Below, one piece after another: positions 25,754 through 39,389 of a stretch of 64,000 nucleotides of DNA. The position numbers were made by a program, and so were the translations under genes. Numbering within the stretch: the stretch's first letter is position 1; every line of letters starts with the position of its first letter. The notes beneath the pieces are model-generated. The model worked only from the letters and a program-made list of their open reading frames with translations, did no database searches and was not told the DNA's origin. This DNA is from Rhyacichthys aspro (lineage: Eukaryota; Chordata; Actinopteri; Gobiiformes; Rhyacichthyidae), in assembly GCA_036850595.1 (NCBI GenBank), contig CM072156.1, positions 7,309,441 to 7,373,440 on the forward strand, in the 5' to 3' direction.

Positions 25754-27424
25754 CACCTATTCTTCTACGTTCCTTCTCTTCTCGCCCCTAACCTTTGTTC
25801 CCTTCAAACCGACAAGGGTTCATTAAGGATCCACTTTGTGTGTGTTTGTGTGTTGGTTTGTGCTGGTCTGTGCACACTTTTGCCTGTCTGCCTAGTTGAT
25901 AAGTCATGAAGGATTGCTCCCAAAGGTGCCCCTAAAGAGCTTTTAGTGGCTTTCCATCAAATGCGTACACCCAGACTGACACAAACGCAGACCTCATTAG
26001 GTTTTTTTTTTTACAAGCACAAAGCACTTTGGATGTGATTGGGTGTTTACTGTAGACTACGGACGGAAGATACGTGGAAGACTAGTCACATGGAGGCTTG
26101 TGCGAAAGTGAGGGTTGCATTAGTCTTCTTTATCATTCATCATTGTCACTATTAATGTATTTTGAGGCATTTTTTGCTCTTAAGAAATGTTATGTAGCGT
26201 GTTGTGCTTGTGAAAAAGTGTCCCCTCGAGTGGTAGAAGTGCCTTACATAATGTTGAAGTTTCCTACAGGGCTCAAAGTGCTGTTACGATGTGCTCTGCG
26301 GTGTCTTTTTAGGTTTTGGAAATAGTATGCATTGTTGTACTTTTTACTCTGCATGGTTTGCTGAGTGGTAAACATGCCATATAATACAAAGAGTGCAGCC
26401 TAAATGTAGAAAATGTGATTTGCGTCTGTGATAAAATGTGTAGAGTTGTGCTGATATGATACATGTTCTTGGCCCCGTCTCGGAGTAATCGTAACAAAAT
26501 ATTAAATCACTATAACAAGGCAGTCAAACAAATCCGATGCCCTGAAGCCCTCACTGAAACACACAATTGTTGGTTTATATGACCCACATCACAGTACATT
26601 CAACCACTTCTGCCTCTGCTGCTTGCTTCTTGTCTGCCTTTGTTCATCCTGTGCACTGTTGCTTTTCTCTCCTCCCAATTACTCCACTGAGTGTCCACTC
26701 CTATCCCAGTCGCACCCATCCACCCACCTCCCATCATGCCCCTGCGCTCCACAATATGCCGGCCGCAGCATATTGCCCTAACGAGGCTGCCTATTGATCA
26801 AGTGATGCTCTTTGTTCTGGACGCTTAAATGGACCTTGAGCCACTCTGGCCGAGCCTTTATGGGAGCGGTTATGGCTTCGGACTGATCACAATAGAAGCA
26901 CTTAAAACGCTCAACGGCTGATGTTTTATGCAAGAGCACGCTCGGCTTTGGGAGTGTATGTCTGGTATATTACATCCAGGCCTAAAACAGAGCTTCTATG
27001 GACGTAGCTTACCAGTAAACTTGGTTATTTACAGTTTTTACAGGTTAATGTTCAGTTTAGACGAAGGAAACCTAAAGCAACTATTTTCAAAACGACCTTA
27101 TTCTTTCTTGATTAACACTTTCTATACAGTACATGCTATGTGTATTGGTACACATTCATACATAACCCAGTGTTGTGTCCTGCAGTGTGCTGGTTTAATT
27201 TAAAGCCAACCAAGTGTGACCTCAAAGCATGTGAAAATATTACCCACAATCCCAGCGGCCCTCTTCTCTCTTTGTCCAGATCACCTCCACAATTCTTCCA
27301 AGCTCAGCCTATCTTTTAGATAAACAAGCTTTTCCATTCCCTGCTGTTTATTCACAACACACCTTCATCTAGTTCTCCAGAATTCATTTAAAAATATAAA
27401 GTCAAGCCCTGAACAAAAAGTAAC

Positions 27425-27610
27425 CGGTTGCTCTAAGTAAGGTCCGTTTGAGGGTGCTCATGGGAAAAAGGCTACAATCAAGAACCAGGCACTCAAACTT
27501 ATCAACAGAGAACAAGGAAGTGTATTAAAAGGCTTTCATTATAATGGCTAAATCACCATTAAAAAGCCAAACATGTTCCAACCCACACTGGTCTTCTTCA
27601 GGTCTCTGTG
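27425..27610 (-). mobile_element. Probable old interspersed repeat, family unknown
   Basis: The minus-strand reading CCTGAAGAAGACCAGTGTGG, followed by text about lost TAATGG-type spacers, resembles a repeated sequence I associate with fish genomes. Boundaries are guessed and no terminal repeats or target-site duplication were found. Its status as a repeat rests on recollection and needs a repeat-library search. Confidence 0.3.
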
Positions 27611-29559
27611 TAGGTCACAGTGTAGCCCTATGCTCTCAACAGCCAATAGGAGGCTGAACCAAACAATAAAATCAAGCCCACCGTGGTTATTTCCAGTTGT
27701 AATAACCTACAATAACTGGACCTGCGAGATTGTCTGTCTGATTTGTTTCCTTGGTCTGACATTTGAAATTACAATTCAAAGCTGATATTAAAATATAGAC
27801 TGTAGCAGTGTACAATCTATGGTCAAGCATAAATAACATTAAAACATAATAGCTTCCAAACAATAGCTTCTGTCAAGATTTCCATGCGGGTTGAAAATGG
27901 TTGAAAATGTCTTGTTTTTTTTCTGCCCTGATACATCTACTCTTGTACGTTTTACAATGCCAATCCACACAAGCTTCAAATACTGTCTGATTTTTTTAAT
28001 TTTTTTATTTAGTATTTACTTTACAAAGTTATGTGAATTTGCTTTTGTTTCAATCTAAGAACAATAGTGTAGATACACCAAGGTCATGGAACAGATTGCA
28101 TTTGTGTTGAAAATGGATCGTGAAAGAGCTCGTGTTTACTTTCACAAAGGTATATGAACCCTTTCACCACGTTTTTCCGTCAAACTATAAAACACTCTTT
28201 AATTGCACTTGTTGAAGCTGTGTCAGGTTTGCTTAAATGAGACGTGCCTGCTTTGTGTAGTTTGACAGATGTCTTTTTTCTGTATGTGTCAGTGATTCAT
28301 CCAAGTCTGTTGAAGCCCAGCAGCATGAAGCCTGGCTCTGTAACTGATATTTCACCAACCCCTGTGTTTGCCTCATGCTGCATGCTGATGTGCTGAACTG
28401 CAGAGATGGTCAATTAGATAGCGCCATATGATTTCCATTCAACACTTTGATAATGTCTGTTCCCTTTTCTTCCTTTGTGCGCTGCTTTATGACTTTCTCT
28501 GCCTTTCATACTTCAGAAATGAAAACTTCATTGTATTTATGTTGGATCATATCACACCATTTCTGTTCCACATCTTGATTTGTCTGACTCCCACTGTGTG
28601 TCTGCCTGATGTTTCTTTTGCCGGTAATGCAAACAAAAGGTCAGCAGTATTTTTGAGAACTCATGTCTTTATCTCGTTGCTTGTTTTTCATTGGCTCTGG
28701 CAGAGTTTTGTTAAGAGCTGCGTAATGTTGACAACTCATGGCACACACAGGTGAGGTTGCAAGGAGGATTAGCAAGTCCCACAAATAATGTTTGGTTAAT
28801 GGCCCGGCCTCATTCTTGACTGATGCTGAAGTGTTCTGTGCCTAAAGTGTGGAAAGAGTTCAGGGAAAATCAACCATTTTTTCCAGTGTCATGATCGTAA
28901 GCAAAAGTGTCGTAGGCAGGGCTAACAAATGAGAAGTTCAATATACAGTTAGCAGCACGAAAGCTAAGCTACAAAGACGCCTGTCATCTTTCTAGAGCTT
29001 CAGAGCGTAAACAAATATGTTTAATGGAAGATGCCATAGGTAGAATTTTAAAATTGTCCTTACACTTGAAAACAAACATATATACAACATTATGTAAGCC
29101 AAACACTGTCCACTTGTGCTTAAATATTTACCTTAAGGCAGTTGCAGAGTTGCTAATTAGAGGGTCACAATCAGGGAGTCATTCATTTTAAAAAGGCTTA
29201 TTGCAAAACATTATGACATGTGCTACACTTTATAAAGCCACACTCACAAACATTTCTTTTAATAAAGTGACACAAAAATTGCCATTTAACATTTCAAAAG
29301 TTTGACATTTAACTTCTATTGATTTTTTTTTTTTTTTAAATATATATCTGCTCCATCTCAGTGGCAAAAAAATACATGCAGTGTTGGTTTCATTGATTTG
29401 AATTGTTCTATTAAAATCTTATTACAGATTACTTGGTAACAAAAATGTCCGAGTTATAGTAATGGAAAATCTAACATTGTCGTTTATCTTAGAAAAAAGT
29501 CATTTAATTATTGCTGCTTGTGTCAGTGTGTAAAATTCCAAGTCCTTAAATTTAAGCTT

Positions 29560-29690
29560 CCAAATTAAGAACTAGGGTGTCAACATAGTGCGCTAAAGGA
29601 CACCATCTATGTCAGTAGACGACGCGGGCCATTGACCTTTTGTCATATATTACGCCTCGGGGTGAGAGCGTGATCGGGACCGGCTTCTAA
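29560..29690. promoter_or_regulatory. Possible conserved non-coding block
   Basis: CpG-retaining stretch with GACGACGCGGGCC (about 29619-29631), followed closely by TTGACCTTTTGTC, which contains a TGACCT nuclear-receptor half site. It ends shortly before a CA-rich tandem repeat. Regulatory role inferred. Confidence 0.22.
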
Positions 29691-29785
29691 AATGATTTGT
29701 GTTCAAATTGATCTGCAACACCTGTGGGACATTTCTGCCAACTCTCTGAAGCCTGTTAACACAATATGGACCCCTTCCTACAGCG

Positions 29786-29843
29786 CACACATGAACACAC
29801 ACGAGCACACACATAAACACACACATGAACACACACATGAGCA
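29786..29843. repeat. CA-rich tandem repeat, period about 12 bp
   Basis: About five units of the form CACATGAACACA, with ATGA, ACGA or ATAA variants spaced mostly 12 bases apart. The minus-strand CVFMCVFMC-type open frame over it is an artefact of the repeat. Confidence 0.85.
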
Positions 29844-30584
29844 GGGCTTCATCTGGGACATTTCACCCAAGCATCTGTGTATCTGCGTGATGAAGGGGCC
29901 CCTGCTGTGCTCTGATGGGGACATCAATACCAGACGCTTTAGGCTTTCGACACACTACCATCAGAGAGTGGAGAAAGAGCAGCAGGTGGAACTAGTGGGA
30001 AACATACACAGGCGATAACACTAGACAGACTGATAATGGTATTTAGGTGCACATGAATTACATACATGACGCTGTTCACATTTACGAAGACTTCATCCTA
30101 ATGTACGTGATCAAATTAGGCTAAACTATAAAAGATAATTGTAATAAAGCTCCATATGTATAACGCAGTGTAACATATGGTCCTGCTTTTAGTTGTTAAG
30201 TCATAATTAGAGCCGTTTTTATGTTCCAGATTGATAGTAATCCAGTTTTTACGAGCTCTTGCAGTACCCACCCGCGGAGTGGTGTGAAAGTACAGGCTGT
30301 TGTCTACATAGTTGGGGAAAACTATTCCACTTCGATTACTTAGTACTTTTAAAGGCCAATTAAACAATACATTGGCATGTAGTACCTTTTGTAAAACCTG
30401 CTTTAACAACAATATCGAAACTGACATCTTTAAATAAACAATATTAATGCAATGACAACACATGCAATGATACATAATGTTATTTCATTAAGATTTTTTC
30501 ACGCAACATTAACTCTCTTAAAATGACATCCAAAGAAATTTACTTGTGATTGCGTTTTTGTGCCATTTTTTCTTTTTGTATCCT

Positions 30585-30870
30585 GATTACATTGTCCCGT
30601 TACTGCCCCCGAGCCCGGCTGTGTGTGAGCAGGACGCCTGACAGCCCGTTCAGGTCGGGCGATGAGTTGAAGGAGACAGCTGCCTAGTAGTTCAGGGGGA
30701 TGTATAGGCGCTAACTTTAGACCACACATGTCGGTAAACTTCCCCAAACCTGTCCGTAACGTGTCACCACTTGCCTCTATAAACCCCCTCTTTGTGAGCG
30801 CGCCGTTGCGAGGGCAGAGACTGGGGAAGGTTTGCTCTGTTTGCCCATTCCAGATCGAGTGCATAAATAA
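30585..30870. promoter_or_regulatory. Candidate conserved non-coding element, CpG-rich
   Basis: One of the GC-richest intronic blocks (GCCCCCGAGCCCGGCTG near 30605, GTGAGCGCGCCGTTGCGAGG near 30796). A 139-codon minus-strand open frame (30499-30918) covers it, the longest non-ephrin frame here, but it has no recognisable domain and no good splice signals. An unmethylated regulatory element is more likely than an exon. Confidence 0.28.
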
Positions 30871-33800
30871 ACTCCACAAAGCGGCCAAATCATTTGCTAG
30901 TATAACAAATCCCCCCATCTCTGTGTTGAATTTTCATTTTCTTTCCACAAGCTTATTGTTTCAATTTCCTGCTTGGTGAGGCAAGTTCAAAAGTTCATGA
31001 ACTCACAGTTGGGAGTGTGAACAGAATGGAACTTGTGCCCACCAAGACATGACCTACAGACCTTGTTTCGGTGCCAAAACCTTTCTCTTCATCCCCAGAG
31101 AAGGCTCAACCAGGCCACTTAGTTAGAATATAACACTGGTTGGACTTTCTATTATCAGAGCAGTGATAATTGGAAGGGATTTGTAATGTTGGCTGGAGGT
31201 TTGGGGTTTTGTTTCTCTAAATGTACTGTTAATTTCTAAGACACAAAATGAGAAACAGCCAGATACACACCCATGTACAGAATATGAACATTGTCTGTAC
31301 ATCACTGGCATTCACATAGATAGCTTGTTTGCGGTTGTGTTCATTTTGCCTGAGGCCAACTCCCCGGGAGGCCAGAACAAAAGACATGCAGAGCAGAGTT
31401 TGACGTGACACAAAGTTAAGTTAAACTGACATAGTTCCTGCTCCGGCAAACCAGGCTTTTACACCAAGCTGCTCTGGGATCAAAGCAAGGACAGAAACAA
31501 CTGCTTTCACACAATGCATGTTTCGATCGCGGCAAAGACAAGTGCAATGTTTTTTCTTTGCCCTTTTTTTCATTCTGTATATTTCTAGCTTCTATATTCT
31601 TCTAATCTAGCTCATGATCTTGATTTTTGACTGTAAAAATGTAAAAATAAGACCGACAGAAATGGCTTATCACAGAACCACAAATAAGGCTGACTCTTTT
31701 TGAAAATACTCATGGGAATAGTTCACGGTAAGTGCAAGTTTCTCAGGTGCAGGATGATATATTAAAGAAGTAAAGCCATAAATGTTATTAAAATTCAAGC
31801 CTAAGTGAAATATAAAATACAGCTGTGTTGCTAATGCACAGTATGTATTGTTGAAAAGGTATATCACACATTCCAGCTCTGATTAACATAGCCATTTTAT
31901 TATCCAAGGAGGTTAGAAAAACATTTTATGCTTTTAAATCTCTGCTTTTTAAATCAGAGTCCTTTGAATATCTGCCAGACATACCAAAATACTCTGGCTG
32001 TATGTTTCCACCTAACAAGGTCTGTCTGCAATAAATACCAAGGCCTCCTTAATGTAAGCCATTTATAATGAGAGCAATACAAGGCTAACTGCAATCTGGC
32101 CCTGAACTGTACTGTAACTTTTGAGGTACTGACGTGCACACGTGTCACATGTATGTATGCATTTAGATTTGTGTGCAGCTGCGTGATTGCCTTCATGCTA
32201 ATGTGTATATTAGATAATGACCTTTGCTGGCCTATAAAAACACAGGCCTCGTCCACAGTAGGACACAGTACTTAGCCCCCCGCCTGAGACCTTGACAGCT
32301 TCTCCATAGGAGCCTGACCCTGAAGAGCTCGGAAAATGCTTTGTTCATACCAAGCGCGCCCACACGGCCTGTACAAAAACAGTTACGCAGTGAGCACGCA
32401 GGCACATATGTGGATGCAGTGTGAAAGCTACAGGGCCGTATAGCTAACAGGCATGAGGAATTAGCAGAGAGGCCCATGTGTCAGCCCCCCACTGACAAAA
32501 ACACTGCTGATCCCTCTGGAGTTACAGCTACCGCTTTGTCCTCTCCACCACCTCCATATATCTCCCCTCGACACACTCACACCACACACTTTAACACTGC
32601 ACGGTGCACAATGTCCAAGTGTTACTTTTTACTAATACTCACCATTGTAGGAGTCTCTTGTACTTGTTTTGTGCTGTTTTCCAAACCACATGCAAGTAAC
32701 ACACTTTTCTTATGTCCCTGTAAACATGCAGGAGTTATATATGTGCCACAAATACACAAATACTTATTCAAACGTCCAGTTTTTATGCCAGCCTTATGAT
32801 AAATGTATTTTGCCCGTGCCGCTGTGTTCAAACAGTCCCTCACATGGTGCACACAGACTTGCCCATATTGGGAAACTACAGCAGTGTGGTCTTGTGCCGA
32901 GTGCAGTTATAAAAGGCCTCCATCATCTCTCCATAACCATCTGCTTTTAAAACACTCTGCCGTTTACAATCAGCAGATGCTCTGGAAATTACCTTTCCTC
33001 TGCTGCCTCATCAACCACATCTCATGTCTGCTGCTCTCCCCACGCTCCAATAATACAGGCACAACAAGGGGCCCGCTGGATTCTGATTGGTCCGAAAAGT
33101 TCAGATTGAATTTGGAAGTTATCTGAGTGCTGAGAAGACAGGCTGTGGTTCCACGGTAATGCAATTGTGATCTATGATAAGGGCCCATTGTTAACATGAA
33201 AGGCTTTATTAGCTATTTATAAGCCTTAGTTAAGGAGGTAAATTAGTTTTAGATCATTTGCCTGATAGAAATTAGCCGGTATGTGTTTTAGTCAGCAGTG
33301 GACCAATAGTATCCTCCAATATAAAGTCAGAATGGGCTTGTGTTGCTAATGTCTGCTGACGTAAGAAGCCACAAGACATTACTATGGTTTTTGAAAAAAG
33401 CAGTGTATAATGCTCATAAAATAATCTATGTAGCTAGTGATGCTTATTCATAGTAAACCTCTGGCTCAAATCATCAATAACATTTAGCATTTCAACAGAA
33501 TCCCTGATTATTGTAAGTCCAGACTTAAAAGTGGGTCCTTGTGGTGTTTGTAGTAAAAAAAATAAATGTTTTTGTGGAAAAACAAGTACAATTTAAATGC
33601 TTAGCTTTCATCTGGACCGTTCATTTTTAAGGATAATGCATTCAGACATCTAAATGATTAACTTATTTACTTTATTACACATAAGACAGGCCAAACTACA
33701 AATTTGCAAACATTATTTAAAATGCTTGCCAGTAGAGGTGATTAGAAGATTTGGGCTTTCTTTTAACAATAGTATTTGGTATATATATATATAGCTGGGA

Positions 33801-34194
33801 ATTAACTCACTAATGCATCTAGCTGCACCTTTTTTTCTTCCTAAACTACCTTATTGTAAATTTGCCATCAGGAGGGGCTGGTATGAGGGAGCCATTTATT
33901 ATGGGACAGTTATAACAGTAATAATTGCTATATATTTTTTACTTTTCCATATTATACTATTTCAAGGCTTCTTCTCTTATCCATGCTTCAAATCCTAAAC
34001 TGTCTAGACTGTGCTAATCATGCGCATTAAGGAAATCCTACAGTACGCTAAATGATTTAACTTTAATAAAGGAAAAATAAGCTAAAAATCCTTCATGGCT
34101 TTGATCTACACAAAAGACTAAATGAAGCTTTTAAAAAATAAACCCAGTCGCCTTGAGTTCAGAGTCTGGTCCACCCTAATGTAAGCTGTTGTAT

Positions 34195-34325
34195 TACATT
34201 ACTTTGTTCGACCGCCTATTATTGCCCGAAGACACTAATTAACGCTAAATGAGTGGCTGATGTATGATCTCATTATGTGAACAAGTCCAATTCATTAAAT
34301 AGTCGGATTTTTACAAGTGTGTGAG
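34195..34325. promoter_or_regulatory. Candidate conserved non-coding element with TAATTAA site
   Basis: Contains TAATTAA at 34236-34242, further ATTA cores (CATTATG near 34271, CATTAAAT near 34293) and retained CpGs (TTCGACCGCC near 34207). The density of homeodomain cores suggests a developmental element. No reading frame. Confidence 0.28.
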
Positions 34326-34956
34326 AAAAAAAAAGTTATAGCGCTTACTGCGGGAAACTCATGAGCCTTGAGCAAATGTTTCTGTACTGAATACCAGCGA
34401 GCTTCGTCATAGTTTCAACTCAGTGGGCTGGGTTCCTGAAGACTAATAAAACATAGCAGAGCAAGATATTATCGAAACCATAATTCAGACGTTCAGGTCC
34501 CTATTATACTGTACTGCACCTACACTGGAGAAATAAAACTGAGAGATGGAGAAGAACGAGAATAATAATTGGAGAGATAAACAACAACAAATAAAACTGC
34601 AAAGAGTTATATTAATTAGATGCCCATGCTCACTTCTGTATAATATTATAGTTTCATTCACAGTAGATCAGTAAGTCTCATGAAAATAAACAGAGCCTTG
34701 GTATATTTTTTCTTCTCTCTGTAAAATAAGGCAGCATTTACTTGGTCTCTAAAGAATCTATAGTGTCAATTGATGCCAATGGTGCCCTTTAGCTTGTTTA
34801 GCATATTGACTTAGAGGTATATCTATTTGTATTGGATTTATTGGGCCTGATAGTCTCCAATTTGAACGCTTTTTCTCGATCTGTGTTCTGAGGAGTTCCC
34901 ATTGGAGAAGTTCCAAGTAATAGAAGTAGAAGAAATCTTGCAATCCACAGTATTGA

Positions 34957-35109
<153 letters not shown>

Positions 35110-35599
35110 GGATGGCCGGACTATTATTTACCTTTTATTGGCATGTTATTTATTCTCAGACTTTCATAAATAAATACACAGCCAACATGGATAAATACTC
35201 CTTTGATCTCAGTAGAGGACAAGACGCTGCTGGCTGTGGTCTATGTTTATGACTGTATTCTTTATAAGATGATATTTTACCGTGTACCTACAGCTGAGCG
35301 TTGACCACTGTAATCTCAAGTCTGCCGTGATAGTAGCATCCTGTCAGAGGCTTGTGAAAGGGTTCAGTGACCACAGTGCTACCTCCTCACAAAGCGCCAT
35401 GGCAACCTTGAAGGTCAGTGTGTGTTTGACCATGCGTACAGCTTTACAGTTCGGGGCGAGACCCTGTGTCTATATGCGGCAGTGTTCAACAGCGATGTCT
35501 TAATGATCCATAGTGAAAACTCCTGCTCGCTGCCATCAAACAGAACAGCCCAGGTGATGTTTGCTTGGTCCTTTTTGATTACTCATTTGTTCCTGTTCT

Positions 35600-35830
35600 G
35601 TAATACGTTTTCTACCCACATGTTTACCCTGATGCTCCCTCTATCTTTTCGCTGCTTTCAAACCATCATGCAAGGCTTTCTTCTTTGTCCCTCCTCCACT
35701 CTGCGTCGCTTATGCTTCTCCCACATGCCACGCTCACTTTGTCTGTACATCTCTGGCCTTTTTGCCAGCTTTTGAAAAAAAAAAAACCCTCCTCCATTGA
35801 TCTGTTCATCATTGTTCCACCACTACAAAG
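35600..35830. other. Pyrimidine-rich tract
   Basis: T- and C-rich + strand sequence (CTTTCTTCTTTGTCCCTCCT near 35674) with an A12 interruption near 35775. Overlapping open frames on both strands are compositional. No gene recognised. Confidence 0.45.
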
Positions 35831-35919
35831 CTCTTTCTCTAACGCCCCACGCACAGCTAGACTTTCTCTGTTTGCCTTGTTCCTTTTGAAGTGAAATGGG
35901 GGAATGGGTTTAAATGCCA

Positions 35920-38100
35920 TAAAATGTAATTACCAATACAAACATGTTAAATACCGATATTTGACCCTGTTTAGGAATGACTATGGAGGTTTTGCTAATA
36001 GAGAATGGCTAGAATTGTGGGTGTTTCAGGTGGACTTGTTAGATTTATATATGTTTATTGTGAACATAACCTTTGCTTGAGTTACATTGAATGATGTGGT
36101 AGTATTTATTTAGTATTTATGAGCTGCTTTCAGTTCACGTCTCGACCAGGACAGCATAGGATTGTATGGCAGTCCTCCATTTAGACACAAATAAAGCAAG
36201 CATTTTGAGTCCCTTTGTTTTTCAAACAGTAAGACACTTTAATTTACATTTTCAGTTCAGAGGACAAGTGTCATGCACTTGTGCACTGTACCTTGAAATG
36301 TTTGTGGACTGTGTAAGGATGCTATCAAGGTCTATAACATGGTTTGGTTGTTAGTTCCTGAAACTTCATGAATAGTTGCACACTTGGGTACAGTTAAAAA
36401 CAAATCTCCATCCAATTCACAGCAAACAGACTGTTCAGACTGTTGTGCATGTAATTGACTAAAAAGAGTCCCAGGTTGTAGAAGTACTTTCTGCACAGAG
36501 CACTGGAAGTAGAAGTAGTCACTATGTTTAGCAAAAGGTCAGAGTTCAAGATGTTGGAAGGATTAGAATCACAAAGTAAGCAAAATACAGAAAAAGGTGG
36601 ACTGGAAGTTCTTTATTTGTTAAAATATTGCAGAAAAACCTTTGAATTGAAGTGTGTTGCCAATATCTCGTAAGAAGCCACAGAACATGTGTGTTACATA
36701 ACTAAACTGAAAAAGATACAAAAGCACCTTACCAAGGCTGTTTCTATTAGAATAATTCAATTTTTTTATTGTAAAACCACTGATCTAAATTTGGAGTGGA
36801 GTCAGTGTAAAGTCAACCCTACTTCTGCCTTAGCTTTAGTTTGTCAGCCCACTATCCATCTCCTGTCTGTTCTAACATGTCCTGTCCTCCTTTGCATTAC
36901 AAAGACATGTTAACACCTCTCAGAGCTGTTTCATTGCGACTGTTCTCGCTCCGCTGCCAGATACCTTGTCGTTGTAAAACAATGGCTTATGATTAATGGC
37001 TAACTCTGCTTCCCTCTAATGATGTATGGCTATTAATTGACACTAACTGCTCATGTGTGACCGTGCATAAAGACACATCACATCTATGCACACCGGTAAA
37101 CATGTCAGAGGGATTGAAGTGAGTTTGGGGCAGTAATGATTCAGGAGAATGGCCCCAGGGTCTGACAGGATGTTGGGGGATGTGTCATTTTTCCTCTGAA
37201 TCCCATGGTGACAAGCGGAGACATAAAGAGACCCTTTTACACACCAGAGAGATATACGCACACTCATCGGATCGCATATAGCCGACACAGATCAGCGTTA
37301 TACGCCAATAAAGATGGCTGTTTGGCAGAGTCGATGAGCTCACAGGAAGTAACAGCCTGTGATTTTTGTGACTTCTTTGTTTTGAAGCTGAGTTGCAGCG
37401 AGCTGATACAGACTACATCAAACACTCGCTGGAGCCTTACACCGAGCCGTTTCACTCAGCACCGAGAGGAGAACAAGAACTTGTCTGTCGCTGCTCTTAA
37501 TTCATTGTCTCCCTGGGGCAGAATGAGTGCTGACAGAAATAAATGGCAGAAATGAATATCATAAAATCAGACTGAAGGCTTGTAGGGTGAGAACGAACAG
37601 AGGTTTTAGGTACTTCAGCAGAGATTTCGGCTTATTTGCAGTTATTTGTTTTACCAATATGTGGTCTCTGTCTGTCTGCTGTTGTTTATACAGAAAACAG
37701 TAAAATGGAAATTCAGTGTGAGCCCTTGAAAGGCTATGTTTATACTGTTTTTGTTGTAACACAGTAATGAAAAAATGAAAACAATCTCTGTCTACAATTA
37801 TACATTTTGACAGTTGCATATTGCTTATTGACAAAACTTGTTGGCAATGGTGGTGTATTGCTGTACAATCGGGAATCAGAAAAGACACCCACACAGCAAA
37901 ACACAGGTGTCTGGTTCATTGATTTGAAAAACAAGGGATTTTTTCTCAGTCCACAGTACAACGCAAATTGTAAATGTCAAAGCTGTGTGCGACAAATGCA
38001 GCAAAAGTTGTGTGTTTTGAAATCAAATGGGATTAGTTTGGACATTAAAGATGCACTGTGTAATGTTGACCGCATGAAATGGCATAATATCACCTCACAG
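35920..38100. other. Featureless AT-rich intron
   Basis: No exon, RNA gene or clear repeat. Short open frames such as 37205-37555 (+) and 37559-37894 (-) lack homology and splice signals. Confidence 0.5.
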
Positions 38101-38174
38101 GAAGTGTTTTGGCTTTTTGCCTTTAATTAAAAGTCAGATTGACAAGAAACACGTTGAAGGAGGGGAATGACGTG

Positions 38175-38235
38175 AGCTGGAACTGAACCCAGGTCTCCCA
38201 AGTATGTAGCATTCGTCACCAGGTGCCACCGAGGC
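38175..38235 (-). mobile_element. tRNA-derived SINE head fragment (degenerate)
   Basis: On the minus strand the sequence reads GCCTCGGTGGCACCTGGTGA, resembling a tRNA 5' end with an imperfect A box. About 30 bases later comes GGTTCAGTTCC (38179-38189), a near-perfect polymerase III B box. There is no full tRNA cloverleaf or 3' CCA stem, so a tRNA-derived SINE head or tRNA pseudogene fits better than a functional tRNA. The body and tail of the element were not delimited. Confidence 0.5.
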
Positions 38236-38859
38236 ATCTGGTGGGGACAGTCTGCACTGCAGTGTAGTGTAGTGCACCTATGGCAGCCCTGCAGGGACAT
38301 GCAATGAATAAACATAGTAGGAATAGGTCACATGATGTCCTCAACCTTCATATAACATGTTAATGCACTTCTCCTCCAGTCTTGCTCAGTTTGTCTGCTC
38401 TGGGCAGATGTAGGAAGAGTAACAGCAATTATACACCAATCAAAGTGTAATTTGACTGAGGTGCGTCATTCATTTAAACTGTATATATTTCACACAGGAC
38501 CTTTAAAGCGAACCAAGAATTATTACTATGTCATGTGCGTATGTTTTGGTTCTTTCCTTCACATAAAAAATGTTGAAAGAAAGCCATACCCCAGTTACAT
38601 TTTACACAGTAGATCAAGTGTAAAAAGTCAAGATGAGGCAAAGAAATGTGAAGCATTTGTACATCTCTGTGTCCCTCTCTGCTGACAGTCAGTATATTAC
38701 TGTGGACCACCTGCTCTGAGCCCCTCGTACACCCTCCATAAAGCAGCAGATGGAGACGGTAAAACACACCATGACCTATAGCTGTACACACTCATATGTA
38801 CACCTTAGGCGCACATCCACTGAACATTTGATAACTTTTTAAAAACATACCTACATTCA

Positions 38860-39160
38860 CGCTCACACCTAAGACCTCCCTCAGCGCCGCCGAGTTAATA
38901 CGAGTCATATGTGACACTCAATAGGCCTGATGTGTCCGTGTCTTCTGCCCGGACCCCTGGGAGAGCTGTAAGCCTATCGGCCAGTTAGCCAAGGAAGGAA
39001 TGTGGCTGTCAACTCATATAACAAGCAACACTCTCACAAGCTCTTCCTCTGACTTCACAGGCCTCTCTTTTCCTTCTTCTGCTTGGCCGTCCCGTCATCT
39101 CGACGCGAGTATTTCAAGGCTGGTACCTCATCCTCGCCGGGTATCACATTGCTCACATTT
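38860..39160. promoter_or_regulatory. Possible conserved non-coding block
   Basis: CpG-retaining stretch (CAGCGCCGCCGAGTTAATAC near 38883; CTATCGGCCAGTTAGCCAAG near 38974) lying between the SINE fragment and a decayed duplication. No coding signal. Inferred from composition only. Confidence 0.22.
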
Positions 39161-39389
39161 CAAAAGCTGCTAAGTCATAGCACAGTTGAGGTTTAGAGAC
39201 TCAAAGTCGTTTATTACGGCGTATATCAGGTCTGCACAAATAACATTTTAGTTTGCACTCTATATGCTCCTGGATTAAGCACTGTAGCTCTCAGTCTACA
39301 GGGTGTTACTGTATAGGCAAACAGGAGTGTCTGGAAAGGCCTCATTTGAGTAGTTTATGGTGTTCTTATGAAGCAAAAGCAATACAGTC

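Noticed and set aside
29650..29838. Cys/Val/Met repeat peptide on the minus strand
   Set aside because: Translation of a CA/TG tandem repeat, not a metal-binding protein.
38175..38235. Functional tRNA gene
   Set aside because: Only the B box is good; the A box is imperfect and the acceptor stem does not pair, so a SINE or tRNA pseudogene is more likely.
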